DNA from: Aurantimonas sp036549475
GTDB lineage: Bacteria; Pseudomonadota; Alphaproteobacteria; Rhizobiales; Rhizobiaceae
Assembly (NCBI RefSeq): GCF_036549475.1
Contig: NZ_JAZHLI010000019.1
Span: 16,364 to 80,363 of the forward strand
DNA: 64,000 nucleotides
Reading direction: 5' to 3'
Shown piece after piece: positions 35,859 through 43,130 of the stretch. The translations under genes and the position numbers were made by a program. Positions within the stretch are counted from its first letter, which is position 1. Each line of letters opens with the position of its first letter. Under the pieces are notes generated by a model. The model saw nothing but the letters and a program-made list of their open reading frames with translations. It made no database searches and was not told where the DNA came from.

Positions 35859-37973
35859 ATGAACAAGCCGCTTCCCGTCGCCATCGGACATTCCGCCTGT
35901 CCGCATGATTGCCCTTCCACCTGCGCCCTCGACGTCGAAATCCTCGAGAACCGGACAATCGGCCGGGTGCGCGGAGCGGCGGCCAACGACTACACGGCGG
36001 GAGTCATCTGCGCCAAGGTGGCGCGCTATGCCGAGCGGATCCACCATCCCGACCGGCTGATGACCCCGATGCAGCGTGTCGGCGCAAAGGGCGAAGGCGG
36101 GTGGCGCGAGATCGGCTGGGACGCCGCGCTCGACCTCGTCGCCGAGACATTCCTGGAGGCCGAGGCGCGCTATGGCTCGCAGGCCGTCTGGCCCTACCAG
36201 TACGCCGGGACGATGGGCCTGGTGCAGCGCGACGGCATCCATCGCCTGCGCCACGCCAAGCGCTATTCGGGCCAGTTCGATTCGATCTGCACCAACATGG
36301 CCTGGACCGGCTGGTTCGTGGGGGCCGGTGCGATGCGCGGCGCCGATCCACGCGAACTGGCACAGTCCGACTGCATCGTCATCTGGGGCACCAATGCGGT
36401 CGCCACCCAGGTCAATGTGATGACCCATGCCGCCCGGGCCCGCAAGGAACGCGGCGCCAGGATCGTCGTCATCGACATCTACGACAATGCCACGATGAAG
36501 CAGGCCGACATGGCGTTGAAGCTGCGGCCCGGCACCGACGCGGCGCTGGCCTGCGCGCTGATGCATGTGGCGTTTCGGGACGGCACGGCGGATCGCGACT
36601 ATCTCGCCCGCTACACCGACGATCCGGCCGGACTGGAAGCCCATCTGGCGACCCGTACGCCGGAATGGGCTTCTGCCATCACCGGTCTGGCAGTCGAGGC
36701 GATCGAGGCTTTCGCGGCGCTGGTCGGGCGGACGCCGCGGACCTTCTTCAGGCTCGGCTACGGCTTCACCCGCCAGCGCAACGGCGCAGTCGCGATGCAC
36801 GCGGCGATGTCGGTGCCGGCGGTGTATGGAAACTGGCGGCACGAGGGCGGCGGCGCCTTCCATTCCAACTCGGATATCTTCGGCCTCGACAAGTCCGAGA
36901 TCATGGGTGCCGCCGACCGCGATCCGACGATCCGCTATCTCGACCAGTCGCGCATCGGCGCGGTGCTGACCTGCGACGCCGCGTCGTTGTCGGACGGCCC
37001 GCCGGTGACGGCGATGCTGATCCAGAACACCAATCCGGCCAATGTCTGCCCCGAGCAGCGGCTGGTGCGGCAGGGCCTGATGCGGGACGATTTGTTCACC
37101 TGCGTCCACGAGCAGTTCATGACCGACACGGCGAAGCTCGCCGACCTGGTGCTGCCGGCGACGATGTTCCTGGAGCATGACGACATCTATCGCGGCGGCG
37201 GCCAGAACCACATCGTCCTCGGATCGAAGCTGGTGGACCCGCCGGAGACGGTGCGCACCAATCACTTCGTCATCGAGGAACTCGCCAAGCGCCTCGGCGT
37301 CGCCGACCATCCGGGCTTCGGCCTGACCGAACGCACGTTGATCGACAATATGCTCAAGGCAGCAGGCGATGCCGAAGGCTTCGACGGTCTGCAGCGCGAA
37401 CGCTGGATCGACCGCCAGCCGCCCTTCGCGCAGGCACATTTCCTGAACGGCTTTGCCTGGCCGGATGGCAGGTTCCGCTTCAAACCCGACTGGATCGGCT
37501 CCGCGGCGCCGAACCGGCCGCCGGACAGCATGGGCCCGCAGGGACCGGTGGCCGGGCTGCCGGAATTTCCCGATCATGTCACGCTGATCGAGACCGCGGA
37601 TGCGGCGCATCCCTACCGGCTGGCGACGTCGCCCGCGCGGCAGTTCCTCAATTCGACCTTCGCCGAGACGCGTGGATCGCGCTCGCGCGAGGGCGCGCCG
37701 GAATTGCTGTTGCATCCCGAGGACGCGCTGCGCGAAAGCCTGGGCGACGGCGAGATAGTGACCATCGGCAATGCCCGCGGCAGCGTCCGGCTGCCGGTAA
37801 AGGTCAGCGACACGGCCAAGCCCGGCGTCCTGATCCATGAAGGGCTTTGGACGAACACGGATTTTCTCGACGGCGAGGGGATCAACGTCCTGACCGGCGC
37901 TGATCCGGTAGCCCCCTTCGGCGGCGCGGCGTTCCACGACAACCGCGTGTGGCTCAGGACGGCGCGCGGATAG
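35859..37973 (+). CDS. Molybdopterin oxidoreductase with N-terminal [4Fe-4S] site
   Basis: Member of the DMSO-reductase superfamily (Mo-bis-MGD), 704 residues. The N-terminal ACPHDCPSTC and VICAKV supply four cysteines (14, 18, 22, 51) in the usual CX3CX3CXnC spacing for a [4Fe-4S] cluster. The molybdopterin domains follow (DCIVIWGTNAVATQVN, LVLPATMFLEHDDIYRGG), and the C-terminal dinucleotide-binding domain begins near YRLATSPARQFLNSTF. There is no Tat signal, so it is cytosolic. No partner subunit lies nearby and the substrate cannot be read from sequence. The start may instead be an ATG at 35841; both lack a good ribosome site. Confidence 0.9.
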   Translation: MNKPLPVAIGHSACPHDCPSTCALDVEILENRTIGRVRGAAANDYTAGVICAKVARYAERIHHPDRLMTPMQRVGAKGEGGWREIGWDAALDLVAETFLEAEARYGSQAVWPYQYAGTMGLVQRDGIHRLRHAKRYSGQFDSICTNMAWTGWFVGAGAMRGADPRELAQSDCIVIWGTNAVATQVNVMTHAARARKERGARIVVIDIYDNATMKQADMALKLRPGTDAALACALMHVAFRDGTADRDYLARYTDDPAGLEAHLATRTPEWASAITGLAVEAIEAFAALVGRTPRTFFRLGYGFTRQRNGAVAMHAAMSVPAVYGNWRHEGGGAFHSNSDIFGLDKSEIMGAADRDPTIRYLDQSRIGAVLTCDAASLSDGPPVTAMLIQNTNPANVCPEQRLVRQGLMRDDLFTCVHEQFMTDTAKLADLVLPATMFLEHDDIYRGGGQNHIVLGSKLVDPPETVRTNHFVIEELAKRLGVADHPGFGLTERTLIDNMLKAAGDAEGFDGLQRERWIDRQPPFAQAHFLNGFAWPDGRFRFKPDWIGSAAPNRPPDSMGPQGPVAGLPEFPDHVTLIETADAAHPYRLATSPARQFLNSTFAETRGSRSREGAPELLLHPEDALRESLGDGEIVTIGNARGSVRLPVKVSDTAKPGVLIHEGLWTNTDFLDGEGINVLTGADPVAPFGGAAFHDNRVWLRTARG

Positions 37974-38217
37974 CATCGACACTGGGTCGCCATCAGGTTC
38001 GGTCGGGTGCAGTCAATCGTCCTGTCGGGCTGACCCCTCGACCACAGCTCTGGCGCATATCGCGTCGTCCGGCTGGTGGCTGACCGCCTCGAACGGCGGG
38101 AAACGAGGAATCGCCCTGGAATTCCGGACTCCCGGCCAGGTTCTTCCAGTTCTGAATCAGCGTCCGTTCGCGGCGTTATGCCTTTGAATGGAGAGCGTTA
38201 TCTTCGGTTTTTTGCGC

Positions 38218-38655
38218 TCAACCCTTTGCCGCCGCCTCGCGCCATTCGGGCAGCGGGAACAGCCGGTCGTAGCCCCAGTTGAAGGCGAAGGCGTAGACCG
38301 CATAGAAGGCGGCGAAGCTGGCGTCCATCAGGAGCGCCTGCAGGAGGCTGACCTCCAGATACAGCGCGATGACCGGCAGCAGGAACACCAGCAGGCAGAC
38401 CTCGAAAAGGATCGCGTGGACGATGCGAATGAGCGGCGTCTTGCGCGTCGTCGCGCGCAGCCGCTGCATCAGATGGTCGAAGCCGAGATTGTAGACATAG
38501 TTCCAGATCGTCGCGATGGTCGCGCCGACGATCGTCACCACGCCAAGATCGGCTAAGGGGACATGAAACAGCCACGCGCCGATCGGGGTGATCAGGGCGA
38601 GCCCGAGGATCTCGAAGCTGATGGCGTGACGAATGCGGTCGGGGGTGGAGCGCAT
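38218..38655 (-). CDS. PACE family efflux transporter (AceI-like)
   Basis: Small proton-coupled efflux pump of the proteobacterial antimicrobial compound efflux family; the founding AceI exports chlorhexidine. It has 145 residues with two tandem repeats of two helices. The repeat signatures RIRHAISFEILGLALITP and RIVHAILFEVCLLVFLLP contain the conserved Glu in HA(I)xFE, and WNYVYNLGFDHL and FNWGYDRLFP are the matching repeat ends. The ATG at 38655 has CAGGG upstream. The 244 bases between it and the molybdenum enzyme's stop hold nothing I recognise. Confidence 0.93.
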   Translation of the reverse strand: MRSTPDRIRHAISFEILGLALITPIGAWLFHVPLADLGVVTIVGATIATIWNYVYNLGFDHLMQRLRATTRKTPLIRIVHAILFEVCLLVFLLPVIALYLEVSLLQALLMDASFAAFYAVYAFAFNWGYDRLFPLPEWREAAAKG

Positions 38656-38783
38656 GACGACCCTGCTTGTGCTGCGCCGGGTCGTCCCGGCGGTGTCATG
38701 GGGAAAGGAAGGTCGTCCTTCGTCTACCCATATGGGCGTTCGCCGGCATTTTGCAAAGCCAGGCAAGTCCATGAGAAAGGGCG

Positions 38784-39488
38784 TCAGCCGTTCCGGCGAG
38801 CGTCGGGCGAGACGAGGATCGGATCGCCGTCGCCGAGCCGCATGGCGTCGTCTTCGCGCGGCGGCGGCGCCGGCTTGACGATCGCGCGGCCGTTCGACAT
38901 GCGCACGATCCCGTCCAGCACCAGCTTGAGCGCGTGGGGGTAGAGCCGGTGCTCGGCCCGCAGCAGCCGCTCGCCAACGCGCTCGGGCGTGTCGCCGGGC
39001 ACGATGGCGATGGCGGCCTGGGCCACGATCGGACCCTCGTCCATGCGGTCGGTGACGAAATGCACGGTGCAGCCATGGATGCGCATGCCGGCATTGATCG
39101 CCCGCTTGTGCGTATCCAGACCGGGAAACAGCGGCAGCAGCGACGGGTGGATGTTGATCAGTCGGCCTTCGTAGCGGCGCACGAAATCCGCCGACAGGAG
39201 CCGCATGTAGCCGGCCAGGCAGACGACGTCCGGCGCAAGGTCGTCCAGCGCCCTGATCATTGCCGCCTCGTGGGCCGCCCGGTCCCCGAACTTCGTCTGG
39301 TCGACTGCGACAGCCGGGATGTCGTAGCGCCGCGCCGTGTCGAGGCCGGGCGCGTCCGCCCGGTTGGAGACCACCCCGGCGATCTGGCCGGGATAGTTCG
39401 GATCCATGCAGGCCGCGATGAGCGCGCTCATGTTCGAGCCGCGGCCCGAAATCAGGATCGCGATTCTCTTACGCCGCGCTACGCTCAT
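38784..39488 (-). CDS. purN: Phosphoribosylglycinamide formyltransferase
   Basis: Folate-dependent GAR transformylase, third step of purine synthesis. It has 234 residues. It shows ILISGRGSNMSALIAA, the catalytic Asn and His in LINIHPSLLPLFPGLDTH, and the aspartate in MDEGPIVAQ. A roughly 25-residue tail past the usual end is rich in Asp and Pro. The start overlaps the purM stop by 4 bases. Confidence 0.97.
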   Translation of the reverse strand: MSVARRKRIAILISGRGSNMSALIAACMDPNYPGQIAGVVSNRADAPGLDTARRYDIPAVAVDQTKFGDRAAHEAAMIRALDDLAPDVVCLAGYMRLLSADFVRRYEGRLINIHPSLLPLFPGLDTHKRAINAGMRIHGCTVHFVTDRMDEGPIVAQAAIAIVPGDTPERVGERLLRAEHRLYPHALKLVLDGIVRMSNGRAIVKPAPPPREDDAMRLGDGDPILVSPDARRNG

Positions 39489-40549
39489 GCCAGCGCCAGT
39501 TCGCCGTTGAAGGTCACGGCGGCGTCCTTGCGCGGACGTATGCGGCCCAGCGGCACGACCGTCTCGCCCGCGCTCTGCAGGATGGCGCTCACCGAGGCGG
39601 CATCGGCGTCGGAGACGACCACCACCATGCCGATGCCGCAATTGAAGGTGCGCAGCATCTCGGCTTCCGTGACCCCGCCCGTTTCGGCGAGCCAGCCGAA
39701 GACCGGCGGCACGGGGACGGCGAAGAGGTCGATGTCGGCCCGCAGGTGCTCGGGCAGGACGCGGGGGATGTTCTCGACGAAGCCGCCGCCGGTGATGTGG
39801 GCCAGAGCCTTGATGCCGCGTGTTTTGGCGAAGGCGGCCAGCAGCGGCTTCACATAGATCCGTGTCGGCGCCATCAGCGCCTCGCCGAGGCTGTGGCCCG
39901 CGTCGAATGGTGCCGGATCACCATAGCCGACGCCGGAGCGCTCGACGATGCGGCGCACCAGCGAATAGCCGTTGGAATGGACCCCGGACGACGCAAGGCC
40001 GAGGATCATGTCGCCGGATTCGATGGTGCCGGCCGGCAGCAGGCGGTCGCGTTCCACCGCGCCCACGGCAAAGCCCGCCAGATCGTAGTCCTTGTCGGCA
40101 TAAAGACCCGGCATCTCCGCCGTCTCGCCGCCGATCAGCGCGCAGCCGGCCTGGCGGCACCCGTCGGCGATGCCCCTGACGATGGTTTCGCCCTCGGCCG
40201 GGTCGAGGCGTCCGGTGGCGTAATAGTCGAGGAAGAACAGCGGCTCGGCGCCCTGGACGACGAGGTCGTTGACGCACATGGCGACCAGGTCGACGCCGAT
40301 CGTGTCGTGCAGCCCGGTCTCGATGGCGATCCGCAGCTTGGTGCCGACCCCGTCATTGGCGGCAACCAGCAGCGGATCGTCGAAGCCGGCGGCCTTCAGG
40401 TCGAAGACCCCGCCGAAGCCGCCAATCTCGCCGTCGGCGCCGCGCCGTGCAGTGGCGCGCACGAGTGGCTTGATGCGGCGCACGAGATCGTTGCCTGCGT
40501 CGATGTCGACGCCCGCGTCGCGATAGGTCAGTGGAGTCGTTTCGGCCAT
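39485..40549 (-). CDS. purM: Phosphoribosylformylglycinamidine cyclo-ligase
   Basis: AIR synthetase, fifth step of purine synthesis, ATP-dependent. It has 354 residues. It opens with LTYRDAGVDIDAGNDLV and shows ANDGVGTKLRIA, IGGETAEMPGLY and AHITGGGFVENIPRV, all family signatures. The start at 40549 follows GGGGA. It is coupled to purN and divergent from the CDP-alcohol transferase gene. Confidence 0.97.
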   Translation of the reverse strand: MAETTPLTYRDAGVDIDAGNDLVRRIKPLVRATARRGADGEIGGFGGVFDLKAAGFDDPLLVAANDGVGTKLRIAIETGLHDTIGVDLVAMCVNDLVVQGAEPLFFLDYYATGRLDPAEGETIVRGIADGCRQAGCALIGGETAEMPGLYADKDYDLAGFAVGAVERDRLLPAGTIESGDMILGLASSGVHSNGYSLVRRIVERSGVGYGDPAPFDAGHSLGEALMAPTRIYVKPLLAAFAKTRGIKALAHITGGGFVENIPRVLPEHLRADIDLFAVPVPPVFGWLAETGGVTEAEMLRTFNCGIGMVVVVSDADAASVSAILQSAGETVVPLGRIRPRKDAAVTFNGELALA

Positions 40550-40680
40550 GGTCCCCGCACCGTTTTGGTCGAGTTGACATGATCGTCGGCCGTGAGCAAG
40601 ACCCGGACCGCGATGCGAAGGATTGTCGCCATGGTACGACAATGACCGGCAACGGACCCCGGCGTGGCCCCGGGCACCCG

Positions 40681-41247
40681 ATGACCGTGCCCAATCTCAT
40701 CACGATCGGGCGTCTCTTGGCGGTGCCCGTGCTGATCTGGGCGCTGATCGGCGGCGACTGGATGCTGGCCTTCGGGATCTTCGTCGCGGCCGGCATTTCC
40801 GATGCGGTGGACGGAGCGATCGCCCGGCATTTCGACCAGCATTCCGATCTGGGCCTGTATCTCGATCCCATCGCCGACAAGGCGCTGCTCGTCTCGGTCT
40901 TCGTGGGCCTGGCGCTACTGGGGCGGCTGCCCGACTGGCTGGCGATCGCGGTGGTCAGCCGCGACCTTCTGATCGTGGCCGCCGTTCTGCTGTCCTATGT
41001 GATGGGCCGACCGGTCGTCGTGCGACCGCTTCTGGTCTCCAAGCTCAACACCGTGGCGCAGATCGTGCTTGCGGGGGTGGCGCTCGGCGAGCCCGCCTTC
41101 GAGCTGTCGCTGAGGGCCGAGATCGATTTCCTGGTGGCGGTCACAGTAGTCTTGACCGGTGTGTCGGCCGCCGCCTATCTCGTTGATTGGCTTCGACACA
41201 TGAACGCCGCAGACGATCCGTCCGACCGCAGAGGCGACCCGCAATGA
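40681..41247 (+). CDS. CDP-alcohol phosphatidyltransferase, possibly a cardiolipin synthase
   Basis: A 188-residue membrane enzyme with the CDP-alcohol motif SDAVDGAIARHF, then GLYLDPIADKAL (the D-G-A-R-G-D-D pattern). It opens with MTVPNLITIGRLLAVPVLIW. The window already has a clear pgsA at 28530, so this second copy likely uses another acceptor. Eukaryote-type cardiolipin synthases belong to this family, which makes that a reasonable guess, but the acceptor cannot be read directly. An in-frame ATG at 40642 is an alternative start. The stop overlaps the next gene by 4 bases. Confidence 0.9.
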   Translation: MTVPNLITIGRLLAVPVLIWALIGGDWMLAFGIFVAAGISDAVDGAIARHFDQHSDLGLYLDPIADKALLVSVFVGLALLGRLPDWLAIAVVSRDLLIVAAVLLSYVMGRPVVVRPLLVSKLNTVAQIVLAGVALGEPAFELSLRAEIDFLVAVTVVLTGVSAAAYLVDWLRHMNAADDPSDRRGDPQ

Positions 41248-42401
41248 CCGATCGAAGTGCGCTGATCCGGCGGCAGGTCCTGTTCTGGAGCGTGACGGCG
41301 CTCGTCTGCGTGCTGCTGCTGTGGATGTTCTCGAGCATCCTGCTGCCATTTCTTGTGGGGATGGTGATCGCCTATTTCCTCGACCCGGTGGCCGACTGGT
41401 TCGAGCGCCGCGGCTTTTCGCGCCTGATGGCCACGATCGTCATCCTAGTCCTGTTCGTACTGGTGTTCGCCGCCGCGATCCTGGTGGTTGTACCGGTCAT
41501 CGGCTCGCAGATCGCCAGTTTCGCCGAGCGCATCCCGGACTATCTCGACCGGCTGCAGGCAATCGCCGTGTCGATGCGCAGCGGTCCGCTCGCCTTCCTG
41601 TTCACGGGAGAGGAGATGAACCTGAAGCAGGACTTCGCCCAGTTCGCCAGCGAGGGAACGGGCATCGTCACGACATTCCTCGGCGGCCTGTGGTCGTCCT
41701 CCTTGGCCGTCGTCAATTTCGTCTCGCTGTTCGTCGTCGCACCGGTGGTCGCCTTCTACCTGCTGCTCGACTGGGACCGGATGGTCGAGAAGATCGATGC
41801 CTGGACGCCTCGCCAGCATGTCGACACGGTTCGGCGGCTTGCCCGCGAGATCGACCGCTCGGTGGCGGGCTTCGTGCGCGGGCAGGGCAGCGTCTGCCTG
41901 ATCCTCGGCACGATATACGGCGTCGGCCTGACCCTGACGGGGCTGAATTTCGGCCTGCTGATCGGCCTCTTCGCCGGGCTGATCTCCTTCATCCCCTATG
42001 TCGGGTCGGCCATCGGCCTGGTCCTGGCACTCGGCGTGGCGCTCGTGCAGTTCTGGCCCGACTGGATCTCGATCCTGATGGTTGCGGTGGTGTTCTTCGT
42101 CGGCCAGTTCTTCGAGGGCAACATCCTGCAGCCCAAGCTCGTGGGCGCGTCGGTGGGGCTGCATCCGGTCTGGCTGATGTTCGCGCTGTTCGCCTTCGGC
42201 GCGCTCTTCGGCTTCGTCGGCCTGCTGATCGCTGTGCCGGCGGCGGCGGCAGTGGGCGTCCTGGTGCGTTTCGCCCTGTCACAATATCTGCAGAGCGAGA
42301 TGTATTACGGTCGCACACGCCCTTCGGAGTCCCCGGAGATCGAGGCGCAATCCTCGCTGCCCGCGATCGGTACGACCCCGCGCGGCAAGGCCGGCCTGTA
42401 G
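41244..42401 (+). CDS. AI-2E / PerM family permease
   Basis: A 385-residue inner-membrane protein with the family plan: N-terminal helices (ALVCVLLLWMFSSILLPFLV, IAYFLDPVADW), a periplasmic-side segment, and C-terminal helices starting GQGSVCLILGTIYGVGLTLTG, then LISFIPYVGSAIGLVLALGV and the conserved GNILQPKLVGASVGLHPVW. Substrates of this family are diverse or unknown, so I do not assign one. The start overlaps the upstream gene by 4 bases, and hdaA follows by 13 bases. Confidence 0.93.
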   Translation: MTDRSALIRRQVLFWSVTALVCVLLLWMFSSILLPFLVGMVIAYFLDPVADWFERRGFSRLMATIVILVLFVLVFAAAILVVVPVIGSQIASFAERIPDYLDRLQAIAVSMRSGPLAFLFTGEEMNLKQDFAQFASEGTGIVTTFLGGLWSSSLAVVNFVSLFVVAPVVAFYLLLDWDRMVEKIDAWTPRQHVDTVRRLAREIDRSVAGFVRGQGSVCLILGTIYGVGLTLTGLNFGLLIGLFAGLISFIPYVGSAIGLVLALGVALVQFWPDWISILMVAVVFFVGQFFEGNILQPKLVGASVGLHPVWLMFALFAFGALFGFVGLLIAVPAAAAVGVLVRFALSQYLQSEMYYGRTRPSESPEIEAQSSLPAIGTTPRGKAGL

Positions 42402-42414
42402 GACGCCACTCGCG

Positions 42415-43107
42415 ATGCCGACACAGATTCCGCTCGAACTGCCCCACGCGGCCTCGCTCGCCCGCGAGGATCTGATCGTGTCACCGTCGAACCGTCTCGC
42501 CGTCGAAGCGATCGATTCCTGGCCGGACTGGCGGCATTCGGTCCTGCTGGTCGTCGGTCCGCCGGGATCCGGCAAGACCCATCTTGCCAATGCCTGGAGT
42601 GAGCGGGCCGGGGCGTCGGCGGCGAAACCCGGCACCACGGACGACCTCGTCGGGGAGGCCGATTTCAAGGTGGTGGTGGACGATGCCGACCGCTCGGCGC
42701 TGTCGGAGCGGGAGCTCTTCGGCATGGTCAATGCCGCACGCCTGGGTGGCGGCAATCTGCTGCTGACGTCGCGCGTGCCACCACAGGCCATGGCCATCGA
42801 GACCGCGGATCTGCGCTCGCGCCTGACCGCGGCGACCATCGCCGAACTGGGAGCGCCCGACGACGCGCTCCTGACCGGCGTGTTGATCAAGCTGTTCGCC
42901 GACCGCCAGATCGTCGTGGCGCCGAGGGCCGTCCACTATCTCGTCCAGCGCATGGAGCGCTCGCTCGATGCGGCCGGCCATCTGGTGGCCGCGATCGACC
43001 GCGAGGCTCTCGCGACGCGGGAGCGGATCGGCACACGCTTGCTCAGGCGGGTCCTTGACCGGGGCGGTCCCGCAATGCGTCATGCGACTGTCGCGTCCGG
43101 TCGCTAA
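42415..43107 (+). CDS. hdaA: DnaA-regulatory AAA+ protein HdaA
   Basis: Homologue of the DnaA ATPase domain that, loaded on the beta clamp, stimulates ATP hydrolysis by DnaA to limit re-initiation. It has 230 residues. The N-terminal QIPLELP (residues 4-10) matches the clamp-binding motif of Hda proteins, and the Walker A is GPPGSGKT (48-55). The Walker B acid segment is VVVDDAD. No DNA-binding domain IV is present, which separates it from DnaA. It lies between the permease and ppk. Confidence 0.9.
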   Translation: MPTQIPLELPHAASLAREDLIVSPSNRLAVEAIDSWPDWRHSVLLVVGPPGSGKTHLANAWSERAGASAAKPGTTDDLVGEADFKVVVDDADRSALSERELFGMVNAARLGGGNLLLTSRVPPQAMAIETADLRSRLTAATIAELGAPDDALLTGVLIKLFADRQIVVAPRAVHYLVQRMERSLDAAGHLVAAIDREALATRERIGTRLLRRVLDRGGPAMRHATVASGR

Positions 43108-43130
43108 CCGGCGGCGACGGAGGAGCCAGA

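Noticed and set aside
37974..38217. Possible tRNA or small gene between the molybdenum enzyme and the PACE pump
   Set aside because: No cloverleaf, T-loop or CCA end, and no coding frame with a ribosome site.
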